DNA of 64,000 bases from Bidens hawaiensis (GCA_021521415.1 JAIQDT010001644.1:248001-312000), one strand, 5' to 3'. Shown: positions 22,441-35,180, counted from the first letter of the stretch. The notes: generated from the letters alone by a model not told the origin. Numbers and translations: made by a program.

Positions 22441-23542
22441 TGTCAGGTCCCCGATTTCAGCTGGATCTTACTCAAATCATGTCATAACTTACACAAATAG
22501 ATGTGTTGACAAGAGAGTTAATGACGGGTTCCTATATTTAGAAAGTTCTCCGTTTGTTAAAGGCGGAATCAATAACAAACATATGGTTGCTTAAAACGTA
22601 TTCAAGGGTAATCAAAACAAACAAGATTTACTCAAAAGATTTCCATTTATATAAATGAATCATACAAAGTGGATAATCGTTTTAGGGTTTCTTGATAAGG
22701 AAGGTTTTCAGCTGTCCATAGGCCTGACACCTGTGGACAGCTGTCATTCCTTCTAGAAACCCTATCCGATAATACATATTCAAATTACATATTCAGAAAT
22801 ATTCTAAGTGTAAAACAAGTCTTCCGGGTAGGCTTTGCATCAATCTTGTCTTTCCGAGTATGCTCGGCCATCCTTCATAACTTGCTAACATAGAAGTGTT
22901 CTCGGGATCAGTTTCAGGGTAGACTTTACTTGAAGAGTATTTTACCAAGAAAAAGACTCACCGGGTAGACTTCAATCTTCTTGGCTTTATCAGACTTTGC
23001 CCGATAAATCCTTACGAGCAACCTTGTTCTTCAATGGCCCTATCAACTCCTTGCCTGGAATAAGCTTATTAGCAAAGTGTGCTCGAAGGCACTTTACCTT
23101 GCTAGAGTTGAATCCTGCCCGATGATACTTGTGATACTTCATTAAACACTGGGCATACCCAGACCATCTTTATTAATGAATACCTTGCCCGATCTCCAAA
23201 TACTTGGTTTCTTGAGCTTGGTTAGCCTAAAGCTTACTCGAAAGTGAACTTTACTTGGCTATGAAGAACAAACCTGCTTGATAAAGTGATCCTTGCCTGG
23301 ACTTGCGTATATTAGTGAACCATACCCGGTAACATACTAATTAGCAAACCCTACTCGGAAATTCACTAAAGAAGACTTAGTGAAGATAACCTTGCCCTAT
23401 AGAAAAAATATCGTGACCGGCTAAGTAAAAGTATGCTCGGAGGTCTAAGGAGTGCCCGGATCCATACTTAGCGAATTCTGAGGAGGTTGAGAAGATTCCA
23501 ATCTTCCGTCTGATCAGTTTTGTTGCAAATCTTGACTCAACA
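22441..23542 (-). repeat. SIRE-1 3' LTR (1102 bp)
   Basis: On the plus strand it starts TGTCAGGTCCCC and ends TTGACTCAACA. It lacks about 100 bp present in the 5' LTR (around 33960-34070, the TGTGTGTGTGT-containing stretch), a deletion near 22710. Several short motifs of the GCCCGGA/GCCCGAT kind recur through its second half. Confidence 0.92.
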
Positions 23543-26325
23543 ATCTCCCCCTACATTGGAACACCTCAGCTGACCCAAAACATTTCTAAGGTTACTTACA
23601 CTTAGTCAAAATACACATCAAATTAAAAGTCAAATTACATATTCAATTATAATAAATAAAAATTACATATTCAAAAAGTAACACATTCATTCAAGTATGC
23701 TTGAAAACATAGTTTGTCCGAGCAACCTACACAATGTTAGTGTGCCCGAACAACCTTCCTATACAAAGTATACCCGAATAATCTTCCTAGAGTACAAAGT
23801 GTGCCCGGAAAGGACTTCTAGCAGATAGTGTACTCGGAAAATCAACTTTTAAAAATTACCAAGTATATTAGGGGAACAAAAGTGTACCCGAAATATAAAG
23901 TGTATTCGGAAAACCAAGTTTGCCCGAAAACACTTGTAATTTCAAAGAAAACATATTCAAACACACAAAGCTTACTTGGTGTACTCAAGGAGTTCACAAA
24001 GTTTGCTTGGAATATCAATCAGCATAAACAAAATGCAAAGCTTGCCCGAAACAATTTTCTCTTGTTAATAGGCTAGCTAGAACACCTAATCATCTCAAGA
24101 CTTCAAGCTTGCTCGGGAAATTTGTACAATGGTGTACCTTACCCGAAAAGTGTAAACACTTCACAGCATACCCGCAAATCATAAACTTAGTCAAAAATGA
24201 CAAAGCTTGCTCGGAAAGGCTATGAATCATCAAACCTTATCCGAAAATGTATATTAACACATATTCAACTGTTTTGTATTCGGAAAGGTTTGAGAATATC
24301 ATACCTTACCCGAAAATACATATACACACGTATTCAACTGTTTTGTACCCGGAAAGGTTTGAGTATATCATACCTTACCCGAAAATACATATTCAAACAG
24401 TTTGTGCTTGGGAAGGTTTAATAACATCAAACCTTACCCGTACTTACATATTCAACCTATTTTAGGCAAAATGCAACACTTTTTGACTTAAATCACTTGT
24501 CAGAACAATTTTATTTTAAAGATCATAATTTAAGAGCAAATGGCGCATTTAGAGATCAAATTTCAGTTATTTTTCTTTTCAAAACAAATTCATTTTGTAA
24601 ACTGAAAAGATCTCAGGAATGGGGTCATATTGACTAAGTAGCTTTCTCAATACTTCATTCTCAACATTATTATGACTACAAAGAAAGGTCAACAGCAAGT
24701 CTAACTTAACATGATTTTCATCTCTTTGGTGATATGATTAAGTTTCAATTAAGTTGCAGAAAATTTAATGGATAACACTTATTGTGTTCTGATGCTCCTT
24801 ATCTATCCTCAAGGCTTATTTGGCTTTCTCCAGATCACCCAATTTGTCTTTGACCCCCTGGTTTTGGATAAAAACTCTAATGACAGAACATATTTTTTTG
24901 AAAAATTTATAAGATATTTCTTTTCAAATCTACAAACATATGTGAGGTTGAACGTTGGACTTACATGCCACGCAAGTCGGTCTTACAGGCCTTTCATTCA
25001 GGATGTTTAAAGGACTTATATGATTTCCTCCACCATTGTAGTTCTGTAATTAACCCTCATGTTTGTATTTTCTCAATAAATATTTGTGAACATGTTGAAT
25101 AAACATTTGAAATTAAAGTAGTTCACATCAGTTCTTTGTCATTCCTTTAAAAAAATGATTCATTTAGGGTAACCGAAGACCAACAGGCTTGTGTATGACT
25201 GGATAATCACTTTTCTGCCTATCATTTGATAAGATTTATCTAGGAACATGCATAGACAGCAATGTAACTCCACATAAATTTTAGCATTTTCTTTAAGTTT
25301 ATATCACCTTAGATTCTACATATCATGAGAAAGCAACCATACATGTCAATGACTGTACTAAGAGCCCTTTTAGCCTAATAAATCCATATGATTGTCTAAG
25401 TAGTCAATGTACTATCATTTCCCAATAATATTTAGTTTAATATTCAGTCACCTCAGTTTCTCTTAATTGTCAGGTAAATGGCTGTTCTGTTTGACCACAA
25501 GTGGTCAACATGACCAAACATACATGTGAATATATGTCCTTTCAAAGTCAGAGCTATTGACATAATTTTAAGTGAAGGAATAAGAAACAAGTTACAATTG
25601 CCCCAAATGCATTCAGTTTTCTGGTTAATGGCTATCCTTTTAATCTTTGCAGATTGCAGGACCAAACATACATTGGTGTATGTCCTTCCAACTGAGTAAA
25701 TGACATAATTTTCAGCAAAGATAACTACCTGAGACTTTTCATTGAAAAATCCTTCTTTTAAGCTTCTTTAAAGCTTTAACTGAATAGTCTTATCATGTCT
25801 CTTCACCATTAACAACATGCTCATGTTTTGGTTCAAAATATAGTATTTATGCAGAATTCATTAGAAAATTCATTTTATCACTTAATTTTGTCATAAAACA
25901 CATTTTGACATAAACAGTTGCAGCAGATAATCAAATCTTAATCAAACATAACCTCATCAAGATGGATTGATAGCACACACATTAAAAGTCTATTCTATCA
26001 TAACAACATTAGAAGATCAGATAAAACATATATTCTACCAATTAAGCAGTGATGTCAAATAAGAATTTTAGCAGATAATTCATAACAAGACTACCTATCT
26101 TAACATCACAAACACACATTAACTAATAAACATGCAAACATATTAATCAATTCAATCATGTCAATTTTTGCACAAATAATTAGTCAAACCACATAACGAT
26201 CAACATATTCAATAGCATACTCAGTATCACACTCAAGCATATTCACATAACATTCAATTTGTGAAACCTCTAAACAAAGTAATCAATTAGCACATAGAGG
26301 TATACAACCAAGCACACATCCTTAA
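23543..26325 (-). other. SIRE-1 3' untranslated region with polypurine tract
   Basis: Next to the LTR, plus-strand AATCTCCCCCTACATTGG is the complement of a purine tract AGGGGGAGATT, the typical SIRE PPT. The remaining 2.7 kb up to the RNase H end has no supported ORF on either strand. Its first 0.9 kb is an array of degenerate GCCCGAAA-type repeats. SIRE elements often carry a long region between pol and PPT, in some cases with an env-like ORF; I see no such ORF here. Confidence 0.75.
23700..24465. repeat. Degenerate GCCCGAAA-type repeats, ending in about four 60-70 bp tandem units
   Basis: Short motifs AGTGTGCCCGGAAA, AGTATACCCGAATA, AGTTTGCCCGAAAA and similar recur every 20-40 bp. From about 24205 they resolve into units with CGGAAAGGTTTGAG and CATACCTTACCCGAAAATACAT, starting near 24209, 24280, 24350 and 24412. 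Short apparent ORFs here only reflect the repeat. SIRE-2 has a shorter version at about 49430-49640. Confidence 0.85.
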
Positions 26326-27779
26326 TCAGATTTCATCAGAGTTGATCATTCCCAGGGCTTTTAAAAGAAAGTTGAACCTGGTTCTATCAAGTGGTTTGGT
26401 GAATAGGTCAGCCAAATTGTCACTTGTATCAACTCTTTGCATTTCAATCAAACCCTTTTCACTACAATCTCGGATGAAATGATGTCTGATGTGCTTAGTT
26501 TTAGAATGTTGAACGGGATCGTTAATAGTAAAATATGCAGCAGTATTATCAATAAGGATAGGGGTGTTCAGAAAATTCAAACCATAGTCCAGCATCTAGT
26601 TCTGAATCCATAGAACTTGTGCACAACAAGCAGATGCAGCAACATATTCAGCTTCTGCAGTTGTGATTGAGACAGTTGTTTGCTTCTTGCATTGCCATGA
26701 CACTAGCCTTTCTCCCAAGAATTGACATCCTCCTGATGTTGACTTTCTGCTCATATTGCAGCCATCATAATCGCTGTCTGTGTAGGCAATCAGATCAAAT
26801 GATTGATTCTTTGGATACCAAATTCCTAAATCTGGTCTTCCCTTCAAATATCTAGATATTCTTTTAATAGCATTCATGTGGGAGACTCTTGGACTTGACT
26901 GGAATCTTGCACACACACATACAGCAAACATGATATCTGGTCTTGTAGCAATCAGATACATCAGAGATCCAATTTTTGCTCTGTATTCATGTTCATCTAC
27001 AGACTCCTCCTTTTCATCTGCAATCATCTTTTTCTTGGTATCCATTGGAGTTGAGGCAGTTTTGTACTCACGACAGTTGAACTTGTTCAAGATGTCCTGC
27101 ACATACTTATTTTGATGAATGAAGATCCCTTCAGCCTTTTGTTGAACTTGTAATCCTAGAAAGAAGTTCATTTCTCCCATGAACTCATGCTGTATTTGGA
27201 CTTCATTACCCCTTCAAACTCCATACACATTTGTTCATTTGTCGAACCAAAGACGATATCATCAACATACACTTGTAACAGAAGCAAGTCTGATCCCTTT
27301 CCTTTGTAGAAGAGTGTCTTGTCAATGGTTCCTCTTTAGAAACCATTTTCAATAAGATGATTTGACAGCTCATCATACCCTGCTCTAGGAGCCTGATGCA
27401 AGCCATAAAGGGCTTTGTTTAGCTTATACACCCTGTTTGGATATAAAGGATCCTCAAAACCTGGAGGTTGAGCTACATACACCTCTTCATCTATCTTTCC
27501 ATTTAGGAATGCAGACTTAACATCAAGCTGGAACACCTTAATGTTCTTTGAGGCAGCATACGCAAGAAAGATCCTGATAGCTTCAAGTCTTGCTACAGGA
27601 GCAAAAACTTCCTCAAAGTCTATTCCTTCCTCTTGAAGACATCCCAGAGCTACAAGTCTAGCTTTGTTCTTAATCACCAAACCCCTCTCATCCCTTTTAT
27701 TCCTAAAAACCCATTTGGTTCCTATTGCATATCTGTCAAATGGCTTATCAACAAGATCCCACACATGTAGATCTCCAAA
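26326..27779 (-). pseudogene. SIRE-1 RT and RNase H, broken
   Basis: Reading on the minus strand, RT starts at about 27764 ([20 protein letters not shown]) with the first catalytic motif [11 protein letters not shown] and [15 protein letters not shown] follows at GF*RG (about 27337). YVDD is still encoded at about 27265-27276 in the original frame. A one-base deletion near 27183, compared with SIRE-2, shifts the frame before [14 protein letters not shown]. RNase H follows (YTDSDYDGC, TTAEAEYVAAS). CAG has become TAG at about 26595, and two residues are missing from KTKHIRHH (KTKHIEIRHH in SIRE-2). At least three lesions rule out a working product. Confidence 0.9.
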
Positions 27780-29450
27780 CTATGCCAATTCTTCCTGCAT
27801 AGCCTCCACCCAACTATTGGCTTTCAGTGATTGAGCAATATTCTTAGGTTCTATTTGGGATAGAAAATAGGAGTAAAGACAGATGTTTGCATATTCTGAG
27901 TGACTTCTTGTAATTAATTCATGCAAATCTCCAATGATGTTTTCAGAAGGATGATTCTTTTCCACATAAGGAGTTTGAACAATCATATCTGTAGACACAG
28001 TTGTGTCAAGATTTGACTCGTTGAGTTCCTGTTCTTCAATGATCAAATGAGTCTCTGCATCATGAAATTCTGGTGCTTCATCATTATGTTGTCCTGAAGT
28101 AGATGAACCATTGTTTCCAATATTTAAGCTTTCAAATAAATGCTGAAATCTTGCAGTAGATGCAGATTCTTCTTCACTTGCTTGGTTGCTTGAGTCTTCC
28201 TCATTCTGAACTTGATCATTCTGAACATCTTGATTATCTTCTTGAGCTTGTTCAACAATATCATTTGAGGAATTCTTCACGATGGTATATTCCTCTTCTT
28301 TTCTAGCAACCTTTTTCCACAATTTTTCTAAGTCCAGTGGTTTCTTCTTTTTCTCTTCAATTACACTGGTCTTGTAGAATGAATCATCAAAGTCTTCAGG
28401 ATAAATCTTGAAAGACCTTATTAACTTTTCATGATCAAAGAGCCATGCTGCACCATCAACTTTATTGAATTTATTCTCATTAAAAATGATGTCAGATGAT
28501 TCTATGACACTCAAATGGTCTTTCACATATACTCTGTAAGCTTTTGAGTGTGTAGAATATCCAACAAAGAAACAATCTAGAGACATTGTTTGAAACTTGT
28601 TCAAATAATCTCTAGTGTTCAAAAGAAAACATTTACATCCAAAGGGCTTGAAAAACTTGATATAAGGCTTTCTGTTGTGGAATATTTCATATGGAGTCTT
28701 GTTATGCCTTTTGTTTCAAGCACCCTGTTCTGAACATAGCAAGCAATGTTTATTGCTTCAGCCGAAAAGGTAACAGGCAGATTAGCATCTGCTAACATGG
28801 TTCTTGCAGCGTCAATTAAAGTTCTATTTCTTCTTTCTGCAACACCATTTTGTTCAGGAGTTCTAGGAGCTGAGAATTGTTGAAGTATTCCCTTTTCTGT
28901 ACAAAATTCTTGCATAACTCCATTCTTGAACTCAGTACCATTGTCACTTCTCATCATTTTAACCTTCTTATTCAACTTGTTCTCAATCATTGTAACACAA
29001 CCCTTAATCAACTCTGCAGTCTCATCTTTGGTAATTAGGAAATAAACCCAAGTATATTTTAAATAGTCATCAATGATCACAAGACAGTATCTTTTCTTTC
29101 CCATACTTGGCACACTCATAGGACCAAAAAGATCCATGTGAAGTAATTCAAGTATTAGATCAATTGAATTGATGAGCTTAGGCTTATGAGTAGATTTGTG
29201 TTGTTTTTTCCTTTTGACATGAATTACAATGATCTTCCAATTTGAACTCTCTTGTAGGTAATCCTATGACATGCTCACATTTGACAAGTCTATTCTTGTT
29301 CTTTAAGTTCACATGACACAGTTTCCTATGCCACAATTTGGACTCATTTTCAGTGGCTTTGGAAACAAAACATGAACCCCCTCTTGAAACAACTTCTTTC
29401 ATATTCAGTTCATACAAGTTGGCATTTCTTGGTGCCATCATCATAATCAT
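27780..29450 (-). pseudogene. SIRE-1 integrase and linker, broken
   Basis: The zinc-binding HHCC region lies at 29300-29220 (LWHRKLCHVNLKN...CNSCQKEK). An extra base in a T-run near 29205 shifts the frame. The integrase core follows at 29137-28730: MDLFGPM with the first Asp, RSDNGTEFKNG with the second, PEQNGVAERRNRTL with the Glu, so the DDE triad is present. Another frame change near 28700 (VLETKGIT) precedes the C-terminal part. The acidic, Asn/Gln-rich linker (28400-27790; EEDSSNQASEEES) joins integrase and RT, as usual in SIRE polyproteins. A stop at about 27780 separates it from RT. Confidence 0.9.
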
Positions 29451-29534
29451 TTCAGGTGGAATGACAAACTCAGGTTTTAAGATGAAACAGTGGGAATCAT
29501 CAAAACTGACTTTGTATCACTTATCACACATTTG

Positions 29535-29777
29535 TTATATACTCAGTAGATTATACTGAAGACCTTCAACATGAAACACATTATCAAAAGAAACCTTTCC
29601 ATTTGTTAAGATTCCTTTCCCCACAATCTTTCCACCATTTTCATCACTCCCAAATGCTACAGGTCCTTCATACTTTTCTTCGTAATTAACAATTGATCTT
29701 TTGTCACAAGTCATATGCCTAGAACATCCACTATCCATATACCATATTTCATTTAGAGGAGTGGACTGTTCCTGCAC
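29535..29777 (-). pseudogene. SIRE-1 aspartic protease remnant
   Basis: WYMDSGCSRHMT holds the active-site DSG triad, followed by GILTNGKVSFDNVFHVEGLQ. Copia proteases cut Gag-Pol into mature proteins. A stop after NLLSI (about 29533) and another (CDK*YKV, about 29518) cut it off from integrase. The upstream stretch of frame is also broken. The active-site residues themselves are intact. Confidence 0.85.
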
Positions 29778-29793
29778 AAAAGAATGAGTTTTA

Positions 29794-32700
29794 TTAGTTG
29801 AGTGATGAAGTGAAAGCTTCTACAGCTTGCAGATCATCAAATTCAGTTTCTTTGACAGCATGGGAAGTGAGTGTTGTTGGTTCTGAATCTTCATGAGTGA
29901 GTTCTAAGTTGTCTGAATTATCATTTTCATAACCACACTCTCTTGGGGTTTTAACAAGTGAAGTTGAGGTGTGTAATTCAGCTGAGTCAGTGTTATACTC
30001 TTTGATCACATAATCTTTCTTTTCAGAGTAGTCTCTCACATCAGCAACTATCTCAACTTTAGTTTCAGTCTTGGGTTTCCAAAGGAAACCATGTGGTTCA
30101 TATCCATATTTTAGCAAAAACTTCTCATCACCAGTGAGTTCTGTTGGTTTCTTTCTAGGATATGCACATTTTCTTCTTGTCTTCTCACTGCTTGATGATT
30201 ATTGAGATTCATCATATTTGACTGATTGAGTATCTTGTTTGATTCTCAATGGCTAATAGTTTTTTTTGGTCAATTTCTCATGCTTCTTAGGAGATTTACT
30301 TCTCCTTGCTGATTATGTCACTTGCTTCTTTGTTTTTACTTCAGCTTTCTTCTCAATCATTTTCTCCTTTTCAGATTTCTATTCTTCTCTGTTCATTGTT
30401 TCATTTCCACACACCTTTTCTTTTCCTAGATATACATCATACTTCTGTTTGTACAGGACAAAGTCTTGACCAAACTTTGTTCCATCTGGGACATGAAATG
30501 GTTGAAATTTCAATCTTTCATTGCATGAGTCTGTGTGATGACCATATTCATCACACTTCTTGCACCATACCTTGCCTTTAAAATTTTCATGTTCTTTTGG
30601 TTTCTTGAACCTTTCACTTGGCTTAGGTGTCTTGACTCCTAGAGTCTTCTGATTCTTTAGACCATCAAAATCAATTAAAAAAGGCACAAACTCCTCAATC
30701 TTGATATCCTGTCTGTCAAGTATGCGTTTGACAAAGATAATCTTTTCCATAATCATAGGTTTTTCATCACTGCTTTCTCTAACCCTTGACTGTCTCTTTT
30801 CATATTCTTCCATAGTTTTTACTTCTCTAACATCCAGTACTTCAAGACTAGAGATAACTGGATAAACTGGGATAAAGTTTTCTGATTCAACTTCTTCAGT
30901 TATTCTCTCCTTTTTGTTTTGCTTTATCCTTTCCATCACAGCCTTGCTTGGTGGCCTGATTGCATTGTAGCTTATCTTCTTCTTTTCACAAATGTCAAAA
31001 GATACCTTTTCTCTTTTCATCTTATCATTTTGTTTCTTCATTCTTGGTGGGACTGGTGGATACTTTGGAAGTTGATCAATCGACTCTGGTTTCTTGTATT
31101 TTCTTCCTCTTTCATCAGCTTTGATTTCCTCTTTAGTAATTTGATCACTCAAATCACACAAGTCATCTTGATCCAAATCAATTGACTTAAGGTCATCTTC
31201 AGAGACTTGAACTCCAATTGACTTTTCTTCTTTCAATTCTTTCTTCTCAACAAACTCTCCTTCTTCACTCACCTCAACATTCTTATACAAATCTACAAGT
31301 TCTTCTTTTTCTTGAAAAACATCTATGAATTGTTGTATATATGCATTTCTTTTTTCTTTATCAACTTTTGGCATAAAGTTGTTGTTGAATGGTGGTGGTA
31401 CTGCTTTGTACTTGTCTTCTTCCTTAACTTGATTTAAAATTCCACAGTTGTTTCAAGTGGAGATCAAGTTCTTCAAAAATTCATTATCAGCTAGTAGTTT
31501 TGTGTTCTGTACCTTTTCTTCTATAACCATTTTCTTCAACCCATCTATTTCAGTTGTGAACCTTTTCTGAGCTCTTTAGCTGTTTATACAGTCCTCTTCC
31601 ACACTTTTCATTCTTTCCTCACTTATCAATTCACTTGCCTCATATGTATTGATGATACTTTGTTTCCTAAAACACTCACTTTCCTGCTTGCCTACTTTTG
31701 TTTTCAATTCATTGATAAGTTCATTTAAATCAACCATATGAGCAGATTGAACCTGAGATGAAGATGGAGTTTCTTTCTCAATTATAGCCATGAATGCCAC
31801 ATTTGCTCTCTTGATATCATCTGCAATGTCTTCTTCATGATTGCTCCAATCAAAGTTACCTTCATGTTGTGTAGTCACTGCCATATTTTCTTGGTTTCTT
31901 GGTTGATTTTGGTTGGCTAGAACAGTGTTGTTTGGAACATTTTGAACTGCTTGAAGTTTCTGATTATTATTCATTTGAAAACCTTGATTTTGAGGCACCC
32001 CTTGATTAAGATTATTCATTTGAGGCTGAAAGTTGTTGAAGTTGGTAGTGTAATTGTTGTTGGGATTGAAGTTGTTGTTGAAGTTCTGGTTGTTGTTTCT
32101 TTGCTGATTCTGTTGGTATTGCTATTGACCTCTTTGTTGTTGATTTAGGAATTGACTCATTTCATAATTTCTTGGCAAGTTGCATTCTCTTGCAAAATAT
32201 ACTGGCTGTTGGCAATTGTAGCAGATTGCCTTTAACTTGTCAAATCCAATCCTCTCATTAGGACCAGAAACCAGAGATCTACCAGTTCTATTATACAACC
32301 TCTTACTTCTCAAAGCTAACATGGCAGCTTGCCACTTCAAATCCATGTCTTCTAAATCATCAGCATCAATTTGCTCTAAATCGTCTTGTACCACACTTGT
32401 GTGAATTAGATTCTTTGCAACAAATGCATTATACGAATCTGTAAACATAGACAGCAATGCCAGTGTTTCATTTCTTTGACCATTTCCACCACTAGAGTGA
32501 GGTACATTCCCACTTGCCATTGAGGCAGTATCAGTGTCATCAATCGGTTGCACATTGAATCTCTGCTGATTTCCTTGATTACTTGTGCTACCACCAATAA
32601 AAGACTTTGGAGTATCAACAATGTGCTCAACTGGTTCTTCAATAATGGAAATTTGTTGTTGATTCTTGGTAGTCAAATTTCCCATGGGTGCAATCAATGT

Positions 32701-33375
32701 ATTTGAATCATTGAAGCAAGGTCTTTCTTCTTTAATCATTTCATTCTCTATCATCTCCAGTTCTACAGCCTGAAGGAAGCATATCACATCATCCAATTTC
32801 AAGTCATTGAAATTATGCTTCTGAAGGATGAACTTGCAAGCAATATACCATTCTTTTGGCATTGAGTTGAGTAACTTTGTGTTTAAATCAAAGTTAGTCA
32901 TAACATAATCAGTTGTCCTCAACTCATTCACAATACCTAGAAAGCATTCTAGTATTGATTTTAACCTTTCTCCTTCCTTATACTTGAACATTTCCAACTG
33001 TTGCTTCAATCTTTGCTTCTTTATGTTCTTCAGTTCAGTATTCCCTTCATACATCTCAAGGATGGCATCATACATTTGCTTGGCAGTTGTGTGATATGCC
33101 ACCATGGTTAAAATCTCCCAAGGCAGTCCTAGCTTAATCATAGCTAAGGCTCTGTCATCCACCTTTCCCATTCTTTCTCTTAGAGCTGCAGTTCCAGCTG
33201 TATTTGCACCTTCTTCAGCTGCAGCTTGTGGACCATTCTTGATGGAGTTCCACATATCAACATCATTGTAGCACACTGCTGCTTCAAAAAGCACTTTCCA
33301 CTTGGTAAAGTTTTCCTGTCCATACAATCTTGGTATCTTGTTAGTAGACATCTCTTGTTCCTCATATCCAGACAT
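29794..33375 (-). pseudogene. SIRE-1 gag, broken into several frames
   Basis: Gag starts at ATG 33375 (MSGYEEQEMSTNKIPRLYGQ), although the open frame reaches slightly further back. The capsid-like helical part (FTKWKVLFEAAV, YDAILEMYEGN) runs to about 32400. The first zinc knuckle near 32190 is CYNCQQPVYFAREC, in which the His of CX2CX4HX4C is Tyr. Stops follow at about 32120, 31575 and between 31375 and 31470. The charged segment 30379-31374 contains a second knuckle, CKKCDEYGHHTDSC (near 30540), which matches the consensus. The last piece (29794-30117) runs towards protease. The two-knuckle layout is shared with SIRE-2 as far as visible. Confidence 0.88.
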
Positions 33376-33671
33376 TTTCAAAGACAAAAAAAATCAGTTT
33401 CTTAGTAAAAATCAAAGTTTTAAAAATAATCAGATATGAAAACAGGTTGTTCAGATCTGATGTGTCTGATATGATTAGAGCAAGATTTAGATATAATGAT
33501 TAAAGCTTAATTGAAATAAGGAAGAGAAAACACCAGTATATTGTAGATCTGGAAGAAAAATGAAGAACGGGGCTGCTGACGTCACGAATCAATGGAACAG
33601 TGGTTTCCTTACGTCATCTTTCTTCAAATTTTCAATCAACAACAAGAATCTTTCCAAAATAGCAGCAACAA
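33376..33671 (-). other. SIRE-1 5' untranslated leader
   Basis: A leader of about 300 bp between PBS and the gag ATG. It has no ORF on the coding strand; the plus-strand open frame here is not supported. Confidence 0.75.
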
Positions 33672-33683
33672 GCTCTGATACCA
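33672..33683 (-). other. SIRE-1 primer-binding site, tRNA-iMet type
   Basis: Plus-strand GCTCTGATACCA is the complement of TGGTATCAGAGC. It lies 2 bp inside the 5' LTR and fixes the element's orientation as minus. Confidence 0.9.
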
Positions 33684-33685
33684 CT

Positions 33686-34884
33686 TGTCTGGTCCCCAAT
33701 TTCAGCTGGATCTTACTCAAATCATGTCATAACTCACACAAATAGATGTGTTAACAAGGGAGTTAATGACGGGTTGCTATATTTAGAAAGTTCACCATTT
33801 GTTAAAGGCGGAATCAATAACAAACATATGGTTGCTTAAAACGTATTCAAAGGTAATCAACACAAACAAGATTTACTCAAAAGATTTCCATTTATGTAAA
33901 TGAATCATACAAAGTGGACAATCGTTTTAGGGTTTCTTTATAAGGAAGGTTTTCAGCCGTCACACATAAAATTCTTTATTAATAAATGTGACTTTCTACC
34001 TTGTTGTGTGATGTGTGTCTGTGTGTGTGTCCCCAGGTGTGCCCTAAATTATTCTATTTATAGGCCTGACACCTGTGGACAGCTGTCATTCCTTATAGAA
34101 ACCCTATCCGATAATACATATTCAAATTACATATTCAGAAATATTCTAAGTGTAAAAAAAGTCTTCCGGGTAGGCTTTGCATCAATATTGTCTTTCCAAG
34201 TATGCTCGGCCATCCTTCATAACTTGGTAACATAGAAGTGTGCGCCGGATCAGTTTACGGGTAGACTTTACTTGAAGAGTATTTTACCAAGTAAAATACT
34301 CACCGGGTAGACTTCAATCTTCTTGGCTTTATCGGACTTTGCCCGATAAATCCATACGAGCAACCTTGTTCTTCAATGGTCCTATCAACTCCTTGCCTGG
34401 AATAAGCTTATTAGCAAAGTGTGCTCGGAGGCACTTTACCTTGCTAGAGTTAAATCCTGCCCGATGATACTTGTGATACTTCATTAAACACTGGGCATAC
34501 CCTGACCATCTTTATTAATGAATACCTTGCCCGATCTCCAAATACTTGGTTTCTTGAGCTTGGTTAGCCTAAAGCTTACTCGGAAGTGAACTTTACTTGG
34601 ATATGAAGAACAAACCTGCTTGATAAAGTGATCCTTGCCCGGACTTGCTTATGTTAGTGAACAATACCCGGTAACGTACTAATTAGGAAACCCTGCTCGG
34701 CCATTCACTAAAGAAGACTTAGTGAAGATAACCTTGCCCAATAGACAAAATATCATGCCCGGCTAAGTAAAAGTATGCTCGGAGGTCTAAGGTGTGCCCA
34801 GATCCATACTTCGCGAATTCTGAGTAGGTTGAGAAGATTCCAATCTTCCTTCTGATCAGTTTTGTTTCAAATCTTGACTCAACA
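33686..34884 (-). repeat. SIRE-1 5' LTR (1199 bp)
   Basis: Plus-strand start TGTCTGGTCCCC, end TTGACTCAACA. It has a (TG)n stretch at about 34018-34031 that the 3' LTR lacks through deletion. The GCCCGG/GCTCGG motif recurs in its right half. Confidence 0.92.
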
Positions 34885-35159
34885 TGTAATCACCTATTTT
34901 CGTTATTAATAATATCGACGGTGATTGTTTTCACCATCCGTGGGGTTTTTTGAGTTGAAGATTACCATAATCAGATACGAATCCGATCAAAAATTACGTT
35001 CTTAATCTTTGCCGAAGCAATTCGACCAAAGATTACGTTTTTAATCAAGGGTTTTTTCCCTGGTAATCATATCATTGTGTTCGATCTTATAATCAACAAG
35101 CACTCCACCTCACGCACTAATTCGATCAAAAGTTGCTTTACCAATTTTTGACCGAAACA
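34885..35159 (+). repeat. Gypsy-2 5' LTR, right part
   Basis: It continues the LTR after SIRE-1, matching 43028-43327. It ends TTTTTGACCGAAACA. Confidence 0.9.
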
Positions 35160-35160
35160 A

Positions 35161-35180
35161 TTTGGCGCCCATCGTGGGGC
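35161..35180 (+). other. Gypsy-2 primer-binding site
   Basis: TTTGGCGCCCATCGTGGGGC directly follows the LTR, a common PBS wording in Tat-type elements. Gypsy-3 has the variant ATTCAGCGCCCATCGTGGGG. I do not assign the tRNA. Confidence 0.8.

Larger units (their letters stand above)
22441..34884 (-). mobile_element. SIRE-1: complete but decayed SIRE-type Ty1/copia element, minus strand
   Basis: It is 12.4 kb and flanked by TGTAA at 22436-22440 and 34885-34889; joining the flanks restores the gypsy-2 LTR text CCACTTGTAATCAC. LTRs are 22441-23542 (3') and 33686-34884 (5'). An iMet-type PBS lies at 33672-33683 and a GGGGGAGATT-type PPT (coding strand) next to 23543. The long LTRs, long Gag with two zinc-knuckle regions, and RT wording [20 protein letters not shown] fit SIRE/Maximus. 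No frame is intact. Confidence 0.93.

Noticed and set aside
24197..24465. Overlapping 70-80 codon plus-strand ORFs with repeated peptide text (YLTRKYI, IPYPKIHI)
   Set aside because: They arise because a 60-70 bp tandem repeat lies in the SIRE-1 3' region; no start context, no homology, opposite strand to the element.
23700..24465. CRISPR-like array
   Set aside because: Repeats are degenerate and uneven, spacers are not unique, and the context is a plant retrotransposon.
23543..26325. Env-like ORF of SIRE-1
   Set aside because: No open frame of useful length, transmembrane segment or coiled coil on the element's strand in this region.
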